Assembly: GCA_965242795.1 (NCBI GenBank)
Contig: OZ251505.1
Span: forward strand, 2,480,001-2,544,000
DNA length: 64,000 bases
Source of the DNA: Bin18 sp965242795
GTDB taxonomy: Bacteria > Desulfobacterota > Binatia > Bin18
Direction: 5' to 3'
Positions 8,575 to 17,030 of this stretch are shown here, piece by piece. Position numbers and translations under genes: made by a program. How positions within the stretch are numbered: position 1 is the stretch's first letter; every line of letters starts with the position of its first letter. Below the pieces are notes generated by a model that saw nothing but the letters and a program-made list of their open reading frames with translations, was not told where the DNA came from and searched no databases.

Positions 8575-9876
8575 TTATCCCGAGTGTTCCCGATCGGGCG
8601 GACCAGCCGTGGGGGACGCCGCATCGGCCTCACCCACGGCCTGCAACACCATGCCGGGCAGGGCCGCAGGCAGCGGGCTGACGATCACCCGCTCGCCGGC
8701 CGCGACCCCGCGGCGGACGATCACCGTATCGTCCCGGCCCAGCGTCACGTCCACGTGCCGCACTTCCAGCCGGTTCTCGGCGTTGTGGACCCAGACGCGG
8801 TCCCCTTCGCGCAGGGCGCGCCGCGGCAGGCTGAGCGCGTCATTCAGCCGCGGCCCCATGATCTCGACCCGGACGTATTCGCCCAGCAGGAGCTGGGCAT
8901 CGCCGGGCGCGTGGCCGAGCGGGTCCGGGACGAGGACCAGTAGCCGCGCCATGCGTCCGTTCTCCGTCACGTCGCCGAGCAGCCGATCCACGCGGCCCGT
9001 CCAGTGCGCGGCCTGCGCGGTGCCGAGATCGCGCCGGATACGGACGACCGAGCCCGGCTCGGCCGAACCCTCCTCGCCCGAACCCTCCTCGCCCGTTGGC
9101 TCTGCCGTATTCGGAAACGTCACCCAGTGCAGCCGGTCGAGGGCGAGGCTCACCTCGACCCGGAACACGTCGGTGCAGACCAGGGTGGCGACCGGGCTCC
9201 GCGCGTTGACGAGCTGGCCCGGTTCGACGTTCTCGTCCAGCACGAGCGCGTTGCACGGCGCCCGGACGCGGGTGCGCTGGAGGTTCAATTCGGCCTGTGC
9301 CAGCCGGCTGCGGGCCGCGGCGACCGCGGCGCGCTTCTCGGTCAGGTGGGGTTCGCGCAGCGCCAGCCGGCGGCCCATGTCGCTGGTCTCGATCGACGGT
9401 TCCAGCAGCGCCCATTCCCGCTCCGCGACCACCTGGCTGCCCTCTTCGAGGCGCAACTCGAACTCGGCCCGGGCCAGATTGCCGCGTTCGGTTTCGACCG
9501 CCAATTCGTAGTCCCGCGCGTCCACCTCGATCAACGTGTCACCGGCGCCGACGAGACCGCCGCTGATCAGATTTGCGTGCTGCGCGGTCACGTAGCCCTC
9601 GACGCGCGGAAACACGGTCAGTCTGCGGTGGGCGCGCACCGTGCCGTAGGCGGGAATGACGGCGCGTTCGTCGTGCGCGCGCACGGCCACGGTTTCGACC
9701 AGTGTCGGCGTCGCTTGCGGCGCGACCTTCGGCACCTCGGGCCGGCTGGCGATCATGACCTGCGCCCCGAACACGCCGCCGGCGAGAATCAGCAGCGGCA
9801 GTCCGAAGCGGACCAGCCTGGAACGCCCCGGCGTCCCCCGGTTGCCGCTTCCTCGTGGGCGCGTCGCGGACGTCAC
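8575..9876 (-). CDS. RND efflux periplasmic adaptor (membrane fusion protein)
   Basis: 433 residues. An N-terminal signal anchor (~22-42, LVRFGLPLLILAGGVFGAQV) is followed by the first lipoyl half (VIPAYGTVRAHRRLTVFPRVEGYVT), a helical hairpin (~145-215), the second lipoyl half (NLQRTRVRAPCNALVLDENVEPGQLV) and beta-barrel/membrane-proximal domains. It starts at GTG (9876), overlapping the TGA of the outer-membrane-factor gene by 4 nt. A small acidic repeat, EEGSGEEGSAEPGS (~295-308), sits in a loop and is encoded by a short direct repeat. It should bridge the RND pump and the TolC-like protein. Confidence 0.88.
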   Translation of the reverse strand: MTSATRPRGSGNRGTPGRSRLVRFGLPLLILAGGVFGAQVMIASRPEVPKVAPQATPTLVETVAVRAHDERAVIPAYGTVRAHRRLTVFPRVEGYVTAQHANLISGGLVGAGDTLIEVDARDYELAVETERGNLARAEFELRLEEGSQVVAEREWALLEPSIETSDMGRRLALREPHLTEKRAAVAAARSRLAQAELNLQRTRVRAPCNALVLDENVEPGQLVNARSPVATLVCTDVFRVEVSLALDRLHWVTFPNTAEPTGEEGSGEEGSAEPGSVVRIRRDLGTAQAAHWTGRVDRLLGDVTENGRMARLLVLVPDPLGHAPGDAQLLLGEYVRVEIMGPRLNDALSLPRRALREGDRVWVHNAENRLEVRHVDVTLGRDDTVIVRRGVAAGERVIVSPLPAALPGMVLQAVGEADAASPTAGPPDREHSG

Positions 9877-11369
9877 GACCGCCCTCCGTGCGCGCCGGCC
9901 AACGTGGCCGCGGGCGGCGCTTCCAACCGCTCGGTCCAGCGGCCGCCCAGTGCCCGGTAGAGATCGGCACGGATCGCGAGCAAGGCGCGCTGCTCACCGA
10001 TGAGCCGCCGTTCCAGCGCCTGCAACGATTGGACCGCGATCAGGACGTTGAGATAGTCGAGCTGCCCGTTGGCGTAGCGCGCGCGCGACACGTCCAGGGT
10101 GGACTGCGCGAGGGCGCGCTGTTGTTCCAGGTTGGCGAGCAGGGCGCGCTGTTCGCGTTCGCGGACGAGCGCGTCCTCGACCTCGCGGAGCGCCGCGGCA
10201 TAGGCCCGTCCGAAGCCGTCCAGCAATTCCCGCACGACGGCCTTGCGTCGCAGCACCTCGTTGCGCCGGCGCCCGCCGTCGATCAGCGGGGCGACGACGT
10301 CGCCGATGACCGAGCCCATTTCCTGGCGGAAGAGCGAGTCCCAACTCCGCGCGCTGAATTCGTACGACAGGTCCAGGGCGAGGCGCGGCAGGCGGTCGGC
10401 GACCGATTCGGCGACACGATGGTCCGCGGCGTGCAGCCGCAGCCGTGCGGCGCGCAAATCGGGCCGCGCCTCGAGTAGGTCCGCGGGCGAGACCAGCCGC
10501 GGAAACGGCGGCAACGCGCGCAACGTCCCGTCCGGCGTCAGGGCGCCCAGCGCCCCGGGCGCCCGCCCGAGCAGGACGGCGAGCAGGTTGCGCGCGGTGT
10601 CGAGCCGCGCCCGGACGACCGGCATCTGCGCCTCGGTCTCGGCCAATTGCTGGCGTTGCTGCAACACGTCCAGGGCCGAGCCCGTGCCCACGCCGAAGCG
10701 CAGTTCGGTCAGGTCGAGCAACGTCCGGCTGACCTCGGTCTGTCTGCGCAGCAGGTTGAGCAGCGCGCGCTGTTCCTGGACGACGAACCACGTCGTGACG
10801 ACCGACCCGCTGAGCAGCAGCGCGGTCGCCTCCACGTCCTGCCGCGAGGCCGCGGAGTCGAGTTGCGCGGCGCGCCGCCGCGAGGCGATCCGCTGCCACA
10901 CGTCGATTTCGTAGCGCAGGCCGGTCGAAACGAAATATCGGTCCGGGTTCGTGGTCCGCGTCGTGCGGCCGCCGCTCGGGCGGCGCGCGGCCCGGTCCAC
11001 GGTATGCAGCCGGCCGGCGCCCGTTCCGAGGTCGAGTTGCGGATACAGTTCGGCACCGTCGATGCGCGCCCGGGCGCGCGCCTGTTCCAGCCGCGCCCAC
11101 GCCTGCCGCAACTCGAAGTTCCCCGTGAACGCCACCTCCACCGCGGCGTTCAGCCGCTCGTCCCCGAATTCGCGCCACCATGCGCCGATGTCGCGCTGCC
11201 CGGCTTGGCCGTGCCGGTACGCGGCGGGTGGCGACAACTCGGGTTGCGCAGGCGCACTCACCCGATACGGGCTGCACCCTACGGCCAGCAGGACCGATCC
11301 ACAGACTAGTCCCCCCGCGGCCCGGGAGAGTATGCGCAGCGCGTGCTGCCCAGCCGACATGCCGCACAT
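9873..11369 (-). CDS. Outer-membrane efflux lipoprotein (NodT/OprM family)
   Basis: About 498 residues. A signal peptide ends in a lipobox (SVLLAVGC), so the mature protein is probably lipid-anchored in the outer membrane. Two long coiled-coil OEP repeats follow (for example LRQAWARLEQARARARIDGA and VLRRKAVVRELLDGFGRAYA), plus the usual central DLLEARPDLRAARLRLHAAD motif. Two ATGs, at 11369 and 11360, are possible; the first has an AGG a few bases upstream. It heads the operon OMF - adaptor - RND. The next upstream DNA is a repeat-rich gap, so its promoter lies near 11370-11420. Confidence 0.88.
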   Translation of the reverse strand: MCGMSAGQHALRILSRAAGGLVCGSVLLAVGCSPYRVSAPAQPELSPPAAYRHGQAGQRDIGAWWREFGDERLNAAVEVAFTGNFELRQAWARLEQARARARIDGAELYPQLDLGTGAGRLHTVDRAARRPSGGRTTRTTNPDRYFVSTGLRYEIDVWQRIASRRRAAQLDSAASRQDVEATALLLSGSVVTTWFVVQEQRALLNLLRRQTEVSRTLLDLTELRFGVGTGSALDVLQQRQQLAETEAQMPVVRARLDTARNLLAVLLGRAPGALGALTPDGTLRALPPFPRLVSPADLLEARPDLRAARLRLHAADHRVAESVADRLPRLALDLSYEFSARSWDSLFRQEMGSVIGDVVAPLIDGGRRRNEVLRRKAVVRELLDGFGRAYAAALREVEDALVREREQRALLANLEQQRALAQSTLDVSRARYANGQLDYLNVLIAVQSLQALERRLIGEQRALLAIRADLYRALGGRWTERLEAPPAATLAGAHGGRS

Positions 11370-11409
11370 TCTAGCCTGAACCGTCCGATCAAGCACGGCC
11401 CTACGACCC

Positions 11410-11640
11410 CCGAGTACGTTGAGCTTGCGATGCCTTGAGCCTGTCGAAAGGTCGAAACGCCCCCGGCCACGGCCTATAGGGATGGGTAACCAGGATGCGG
11501 GCGGGACCTCGCGTTCCCAGGGGAAGCAGGTCGGCCCCCCTCAAAGAGGGAAACAAAAAGACAGCTTCACAGGCGGGGCCGTTCCGCCGACTGTGCACTG
11601 CGTTCTCGGAGAGGCAAACGGGCGAAAGAACGGCGGAGCC
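11410..11640. repeat. Intergenic duplicate, related to ~19668-19890
   Basis: Begins with GCTTGCGATGCCTTGAGCCT, then GTCGAAAGGTCGAAACGCCCCC, and continues through CAGGATGCGGGCG and GTTCCCAGGGGAAGCAG. The same order of blocks recurs upstream of the third SGNH paralogue (19.67-19.89 kb), with small indels. The two gaps therefore descend from one duplicated intergenic segment. It also carries one member of the dispersed GAGCCTGTCGAAAGG repeat family. Confidence 0.65.
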
Positions 11641-11796
11641 CTATGGGGAACGACCTACTTTGAGGGGTCAGCAATCGGCGCGGCGCGCGAAACCCTGGGC
11701 CGCATCATTACCGAGGCCGACATCGTCATGCACACCGGGCAGACCGGAGACTTCTTTCCGCACAGCGTGGGCACCAAGTGGTCCAAGTGCAGCTAG
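11641..11796 (+). pseudogene. MaoC-family dehydratase remnant (N-terminal part)
   Basis: Translating from 11641 gives YFEGSAIGAARETLGR, then IITEADIVMHTGQTGDFFPH, then a stop after GTKWSKCS at 11796. The block GxxxxTITEADIVxxxGxTGDFxPxH is the N-terminal signature of MaoC-type hotdog hydratases. There is no start codon and only ~50 residues remain of a normal ~150. It lies tail-to-tail with the 3' end of the first SGNH paralogue; two further MaoC scraps occupy the equivalent place beside paralogues 2 and 3. Confidence 0.65.
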
Positions 11797-11823
11797 GCCG
11801 GCCGACTGTTGAGGGATTACTCC

Positions 11824-14196
11824 TCAATCCTGTTCCAGAACATCCTGCTCCATTGCAAATTCTCCCTCCCAGAGGACGCCTTTGCCAGGGCTGTACTGCC
11901 CGGTGCGGATATGGCGGATGGCATAGGGGGGTAACATCCGCGTTCTTGTGCAGCCGAATTCGTCGCCCCTGAACCTCAATGGATATGAGAAGTCCAGCTT
12001 ATCGAATCCATAGCGCACTCGCTTCGGAGGCAGGGCGGTTTCATCCACCGGCGTCGCGTGCAAGAAGAATAGCGCCTCCATATCGATTGGGCGGCACGCT
12101 GCCTTGTGGTAGATGAGTCGCCGCCCGTCAAGGGTCACGTCGAAGACCGACCGAACGGTCCGCCGGGAGGCGGCATCTCCTTTGTCTCCCCGGCTGGCAC
12201 CAGCCTGATCGAGGGTGAATGCGGCTTCCCAGAGTACGCCTTCGTCCGGGACGTATTGCCCGGTGCGGATGTGCCGGATGGCATAGCGGGGTAGCCAACG
12301 CTCTATCGTGCAGGAGTTACTAAAATCGCCCTGAGTGTCAGACTCAGATTGCCTCCGGTCCCGCTGGAGAACGGTCTCGTCAACCGGGGACGCCTGCAAG
12401 AAAAACGGCGCCTCCCGGTCGGCCGGGCCACATTCCGCCTTGTGGTACACGAGATGCCGGCCATCGAGGTACACGTCGAAATCGGCATCGATGATCCGGG
12501 TGCCCGCAACGACCGGGAATTTCGGCCTCTCTTCCCCGACGCCGTGCGGATCGATCCATCCCTCGCCTTCCCACAGGATGCCTTCGTCCCGGACGTACTG
12601 GCCGGTCCGAATGTAGCGGACGGGGTAGGAGGGGAGGGGTATCTGGAGGACGCAGCCGTATCCTTCAATACGGAATTCCAGGCCGGGGGCGTATCGGAGT
12701 TGCCGACGCTCGAAGCCTCGCTGACGCTGGCTTTCGGATAAGGACTCTTCGTCGACCGGGATGACATGGAGAAAGAACGGAGCCTTCTTTTTGATTCGGC
12801 AATCCTCCTTGAGGTAGAAAAGGGTATTTTGGTAGAGGTGCACATCGAAATCAGCATTGACGATTCGCGTGCCCGGCTGAGTCGCCGATTTGATGAACTC
12901 GTCCTTCGAGAGACTGCTCATATCGAGGGCCAGGTATTTCCCCCGAATCGCGGCGGCCGCCTCCACGGAAACCTCGATCTTCTTGCCCCCCCCCTTCAGC
13001 GGGACCTCGCCCCCGAAGGCCGCATAGTATCTGGAGAGCCATCCCCACAACCGGTCTTCGGATAATCTCGGCAGCCCTACTTTCGTTTCGAGAAAGCGGT
13101 ACAGACAGATCGCGGCCAACTGATTCCCTGTTTCATTCCAGTGGGAATCGTTCCTGAATCTATACGGTGAGTCGCGCCATGCCCGATCATGGTGGGTAGG
13201 GTCATGGGTCCCGAAACAGGCGTCCAGATTTATACTCTCGACGCCTTCTGCCTCGATCAGATCGACGATGACAGGAGAGGAGCGGTAAGGGACGAACACG
13301 ACGGAGAAGGTACTTCCGTTGTGCTCGGCCAGGTGCTTCCAGGAGCGGATCAACTGCCGGAAAATCTCCAAGGTGTCCTTCTGAGCGGTACGGGCGGTCC
13401 TCGGCGACCCAGTACATGTCTTTGGAGTGCCCCCATGTCTCTCGTCCCTCACTCGCTCTTCGATCCCACGCTTCAGATACGCGGTGTTGCCCGCCGTCTC
13501 TGCCATCAAGAAAGACCATCGTTGTCGCACGTCGAGGACCAGATAGGTAATGTGCAACCGGCGAATGAGCGGCGTCCACCAGGACTCCCGGATCGCTTCG
13601 TTCCGGACCAGGCCGCCGGTTTCGTCCAGGTGAAACAATCCCGTTTGAGAGATCTCTCGTAAATCATTTCCGAAGTACACGTACAAGACGTGGTCCAGGT
13701 CTTCGGCATAGCGGAAATGCTCATAGTGCAGCAACGATTGGCCCGGCCCGTAGCCATCCACACCGAAGTTCAGGACGTTGAATCTCCGTCCTCGCTGATT
13801 CAACAGATAATCCAACGGTTCCGTGAAAGAGTATTGGGCGGCCATGCGGATGTTCTCGGTGAAGGAATCGCCGAAGACGCCGACGTTGGTGGCGGCCGCC
13901 AAGTCGGTCGTGCTGAAATTCCGATGTTGGCGGAGGGCGAGATTGTTGTGATAGAAGGAGTGCGCCACGAAGGCATCCGGGTGATTTATCCAACTTCGAG
14001 AGTTCGGCGTGCGGGTCCAGATCCGCATCGCGTCAGAGCGGAACTGCCCTTCGGCTAAGTGCCGATACTTCGGATAGAACAGGCGCAGGGAGGCTTCGCA
14101 CAGCGTCAGCCCGACCACACCCGCCACCAACAACAGACTCAGGTTGACCGCGGCGATCCTTATCGACGCTATGTTGACTCGCGTTGTTTTCTTCAT
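11824..14196 (-). CDS. SGNH-hydrolase-like protein with three C-terminal repeats, paralogue 1
   Basis: 790 residues. One N-terminal TM helix (~13-35) is followed by an SGNH/GDSL-like domain with GVFGDSF (block I, S111), YFGNDL (block III, N177) and NDSHWNETGN (block V, D350/H352), as in envelope acyl-hydrolases and AlgX/AlgJ-like O-acetyltransferases. A linker encoded by nine G residues (~K400-K405) leads to three ~100-residue repeats (~444-546, 567-662, 681-782). Each repeat has FDVxLDGRxLIYxKxxCxP, FFLHxxPVDE and YxIRxIRTGQYxPxEGxLWE. I do not recognise the repeat with certainty; its Cys pair and periplasmic placement suggest a carbohydrate- or surface-binding module. Residues ~255-271 look read in a shifted frame relative to the paralogues. 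Confidence 0.75.
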   Translation of the reverse strand: MKKTTRVNIASIRIAAVNLSLLLVAGVVGLTLCEASLRLFYPKYRHLAEGQFRSDAMRIWTRTPNSRSWINHPDAFVAHSFYHNNLALRQHRNFSTTDLAAATNVGVFGDSFTENIRMAAQYSFTEPLDYLLNQRGRRFNVLNFGVDGYGPGQSLLHYEHFRYAEDLDHVLYVYFGNDLREISQTGLFHLDETGGLVRNEAIRESWWTPLIRRLHITYLVLDVRQRWSFLMAETAGNTAYLKRGIEERVRDERHGGTPKTCTGSPRTARTAQKDTLEIFRQLIRSWKHLAEHNGSTFSVVFVPYRSSPVIVDLIEAEGVESINLDACFGTHDPTHHDRAWRDSPYRFRNDSHWNETGNQLAAICLYRFLETKVGLPRLSEDRLWGWLSRYYAAFGGEVPLKGGGKKIEVSVEAAAAIRGKYLALDMSSLSKDEFIKSATQPGTRIVNADFDVHLYQNTLFYLKEDCRIKKKAPFFLHVIPVDEESLSESQRQRGFERRQLRYAPGLEFRIEGYGCVLQIPLPSYPVRYIRTGQYVRDEGILWEGEGWIDPHGVGEERPKFPVVAGTRIIDADFDVYLDGRHLVYHKAECGPADREAPFFLQASPVDETVLQRDRRQSESDTQGDFSNSCTIERWLPRYAIRHIRTGQYVPDEGVLWEAAFTLDQAGASRGDKGDAASRRTVRSVFDVTLDGRRLIYHKAACRPIDMEALFFLHATPVDETALPPKRVRYGFDKLDFSYPLRFRGDEFGCTRTRMLPPYAIRHIRTGQYSPGKGVLWEGEFAMEQDVLEQD
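12986..12994. repeat. Homopolymeric tract, 9 C (9 G on coding strand), in paralogue 1
   Basis: Lies exactly between the SGNH domain and repeat 1 and is read as Lys-Gly-Gly-Gly, in frame. The equivalent site in the other three paralogues is also a G tract. Confidence 0.9.
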
Positions 14197-14385
14197 TCCG
14201 TCTTTCCGTAAAAGAGAAACGCGGGGAGAACGAATGGGACAGCAGTATCATGGGAAACGAAGAAAATCACTCCCTCACAAGGCGTTATGTTTCTCCGCGA
14301 GTCGTCTCCCCCCGGAGATTGTTCCCTCCCTATTCAATAGTGACGGGCTATGTGTGAAAAGATCCCGATACGGCAGAGGGCCGCC

Positions 14386-14451
14386 GAGTGGTCCAAGCGC
14401 AACGCGTTCGGCCAGCGCATCGCGCCCGGCCCGCTGATCCTGAGCGTTGCG
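14386..14451 (+). pseudogene. MaoC-family dehydratase remnant (central part)
   Basis: Reads EWSKRNAFGQRIAPGPLILS, the FGxRIAHGxLxLS helix motif of MaoC hydratases, directly continuing the section where the 11.6-kb remnant stops. It ends 2 nt before the stop codon of the second SGNH paralogue, which is on the other strand. No start codon and no flanking MaoC sequence remain. Confidence 0.55.
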
Positions 14452-14453
14452 CC

Positions 14454-15641
14454 TCAATCCTGTCCCAAGGCGTGTTGCGCCATTGCGAATTCCCCCTCCC
14501 AGAGAGGGCCTTTATCTGGGATGTACTGCCCGGTCCGGAGACGGCGGATGGGATAAGAGAGTACCCGCCTCCTCATTGTGCAGCCGAATTCGTCGACGTT
14601 GAAAGCTCCTGGATGCCGAAAGTCCAGGTTATCGAACCCATGTTGAACTCTCCACGGCTGCACGTCGGTCTCGTCAACCGGAATCACGTGCAAGAAGAAC
14701 CCCGCCTCCCGATCGGCGGGGCGGCACGCCGCCTTGCGGTAGATGAGTCGCCGCCCGTCGAGGGTCACGTCGAAGACCGACCGAATGGTCCGCTGGGGGA
14801 CCACAACTCTTTCGTCTCCCCGGCTGGCACCAGCCCGATCGAGGGTGAATTCGGCTTCCCAGAGTACGCCTTCGCCTGGGATGTGCTGCCCGGTGCGGAT
14901 ATGGCGGATGGCGTAGGGGGGCAGCCACTGCTCTATCGTGCAGGGGTTGTTAAAGTCGTCCTGATTGTCAGACTCAGATCGCCTCCGGTCCCGCTGGAGA
15001 ATGGTCTCGTCAACCGGGGTCACCTGCAAGAAAAACGGCGCCTCCCGGTCGGCCGGGCCACATTCCGCCTTGTGGTACACGAGATGCCGGCCATCGAGGT
15101 ACACGTCGAAATCGGCATCGATGATCCGGGTGCCCGCAACGACCGGGAATTTCGGCCTCTCTTCCCCGACGCCGTGCGGATCGATCCATCCCTCGCCTTC
15201 CCACAGGATGCCTTCGTCCCGGACGTACTGGCCGGTCCGAATGTAGCGGACGGGGTGAGGCAACCGCCTCATGGTGGCACAGCCGTGTCTCCCGACCCTG
15301 AAGCCCCGCTTGGAGAACTTGAATGAATCGCGGTTGAAGCCTCGCGAAGGCTGGAGTTCAGAAGGGTATTTTTCGTCGGCGGGTATCATATGCAAGAAGA
15401 ACTTGGCATCCATGTCGGCCGGACGGCAATCCGCCTTGACGTAGAAGAGATAATTTTGATCGAGGTACACGTCGAAGACGGAATCTATGATCCGCTTGTC
15501 CGGCTGGGCTAACGACTTTATGAACTCCTCCTGCTCACCTTTCAAGGCATTCCTCATATCAAGGGCTAGGTACTTCTCCTGAATCGCGGCGGCAGCCTCC
15601 CCAGAGATCTCGACCCTTCTTTCCTCCCCCCCCCCCCCCAC
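14454..15641 (-). CDS. C-terminal repeat part of SGNH paralogue 2 (separated by frameshift)
   Basis: Three repeats of the FDVxLDxxxLxYxKxxCxPxD / FFLHxxPxDE / IRTGQYxxxEG type, ending MAQHALGQD like the other paralogues. The frame opens inside the 14-G tract, where it reads MGGGGEERRVEIS. There is no independent start signal, so it is probably translated only when tract length restores the frame with the upstream half (15566-16789). Repeat 2 is almost identical at DNA level to repeat 2 of paralogue 1 over ~250 bp. As the sequence stands this half is OFF. Confidence 0.65.
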   Translation of the reverse strand: MGGGGEERRVEISGEAAAAIQEKYLALDMRNALKGEQEEFIKSLAQPDKRIIDSVFDVYLDQNYLFYVKADCRPADMDAKFFLHMIPADEKYPSELQPSRGFNRDSFKFSKRGFRVGRHGCATMRRLPHPVRYIRTGQYVRDEGILWEGEGWIDPHGVGEERPKFPVVAGTRIIDADFDVYLDGRHLVYHKAECGPADREAPFFLQVTPVDETILQRDRRRSESDNQDDFNNPCTIEQWLPPYAIRHIRTGQHIPGEGVLWEAEFTLDRAGASRGDERVVVPQRTIRSVFDVTLDGRRLIYRKAACRPADREAGFFLHVIPVDETDVQPWRVQHGFDNLDFRHPGAFNVDEFGCTMRRRVLSYPIRRLRTGQYIPDKGPLWEGEFAMAQHALGQD

Positions 15642-16789
15642 TTCAGCGGCATTCTTCCCTCAAAGGCCGCATAGTATCGTGAGACCGCTTCCCACAACCG
15701 CTCCTCGGACAGTCTCGGCAGCCCCACGTTCTTTTCAAGAAATCGGTACAGACAGATCGCGGCCAACTGGTTCCCCGCTTCGTTCCAATGGCTGTCCTTC
15801 CTGAATCTGTACGGTGAGTTGCTCCATGCCCGATCACGGTGGGCCGGGTCATGGTCCCCGAAACAGTCGTTCAGGTCGATGATCTCGACATCTTCGGCCT
15901 CGAGTAAATCGACGATGACAGGATCGTCCTCGCCAGGGAGTAACACGACGGAGAAGGTGCTGCCGTTGTGCTCGGCCAAGTGCTTCCAGTGACGGATCAA
16001 CTGCTGGAAAATTTCCAGGACATTCTTCTCAGAGTAGCCTGGCCTTCGAAGGGCTGCTTGTATCCGGGCTTCCCTGACAGTTGCTCTTTTGGCAATGAAG
16101 GAAGATAACCGTCCGCTCACGTCGAGGACCAAGTAGGGAATATGCAATCTGTTAATATTAAGAGGGACCCACCAGGACGCCCGAACCGATACATTCCGTA
16201 CCAAACGGCCTGCCTCGTCCAGACGAAACAGGTTCCTTGTATAGATGTTCAGAAGATCGTTCCGGCAGTACACGTAAAAAACATGGGCAAGTTCCCTCGC
16301 CATGGTGAAAGACTCATAGTGCAGTAACGACTGTCCCGACCCGTAGCCGTCGACTCCGAAGTTCAGGACGTTGAAGCGTTCCCCACTCCGATTCAACAGA
16401 TAATCCAACGGTTCCGTGAAGGAGTATTGCACGGGCATACCGATGTTCTCGGTGAAGGAATCGCCGAAGACACCGACGTTGGTGGCGGCCGCCAAGTCGG
16501 CTTCGCTGAAATCCCGATGTTGGCGGAGGGCGAGATTGCTGTGATGGCGGGAGTGCGTCACGTGGGTATCCGGATGATTCATCCAATTTCGCGAGTTCGG
16601 CGTATGGGCCCAGATCCGCATCGCGTCAGAGTGGAACTGCGCTTCGGCTAAGTGCCGATACTTCGAATAGAACAGGCGCAGGGAGGCTTCGCACAGCGCC
16701 AGCCCGACCACACCCGCCACCAACAACAGACTCAGGTTGACAGCGGCGCTCCTTATCGACGCTATGTTGACTCGCATCATTTTCTTCAT
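15566..16789 (-). CDS. SGNH-hydrolase-like half of paralogue 2 (out of frame with its repeats)
   Basis: Starts MKKMMRVNIASIRSAAVNLS with a TM helix at ~13-35. It contains GVFGDSFTEN (block I), YCRNDL (block III; the usual Gly is Arg) and KDSHWNEAGN (block V). At residue ~375 it runs into 14 consecutive G; the frame then gives 20 junk residues and stops. A tract of 12 or 15 G would join it to the repeat half. The gene is either an OFF phase variant or a decaying copy; the intact frame on both sides favours the former. The start aligns with paralogue 1. Confidence 0.7.
   Translation of the reverse strand: MKKMMRVNIASIRSAAVNLSLLLVAGVVGLALCEASLRLFYSKYRHLAEAQFHSDAMRIWAHTPNSRNWMNHPDTHVTHSRHHSNLALRQHRDFSEADLAAATNVGVFGDSFTENIGMPVQYSFTEPLDYLLNRSGERFNVLNFGVDGYGSGQSLLHYESFTMARELAHVFYVYCRNDLLNIYTRNLFRLDEAGRLVRNVSVRASWWVPLNINRLHIPYLVLDVSGRLSSFIAKRATVREARIQAALRRPGYSEKNVLEIFQQLIRHWKHLAEHNGSTFSVVLLPGEDDPVIVDLLEAEDVEIIDLNDCFGDHDPAHRDRAWSNSPYRFRKDSHWNEAGNQLAAICLYRFLEKNVGLPRLSEERLWEAVSRYYAAFEGRMPLKWGGGGRKEGSRSLGRLPPRFRRST
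15626..15639. repeat. Homopolymeric tract, 14 C (14 G on coding strand), in paralogue 2
   Basis: The longest of the four tracts and the only one whose length puts the flanking halves out of frame. In-frame lengths here are multiples of three (12, 15). Long G runs are prone to sequencing and assembly length errors, so the exact count is uncertain. Confidence 0.9.
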
Positions 16790-16980
16790 TCCATCTTTAT
16801 CATAAAAGAGAAGCGCGGGGAGAACGGATGGGACGACAGTATCATGGGAAACGGAGAAAATGAATCCCTCACAAGGCGTTATGTTTCTCCGCGAGTCGTC
16901 TCTCCCTGGAGATCGTTCCCTCTGTATTCAATAGGTGACGGGCTATATGTGGAAAGATCCGCATACGGCAGAGGGACGTC

Positions 16981-17030
16981 GAGTGGTCCAAGTGCATCGC
17001 GCACGGCACGCTGACCTTGAGCGTTCCGCC
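16981..17030 (+). pseudogene. MaoC-family dehydratase scrap
   Basis: Reads EWSKCIAHGTLTLSVP: the same MaoC helix as at 14.39 kb but with NAFGQR deleted. It directly abuts the 3' end of SGNH paralogue 3. The surrounding ~150 bp resemble the region upstream of paralogue 1, showing that the duplicated unit carried this scrap. Confidence 0.45.
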
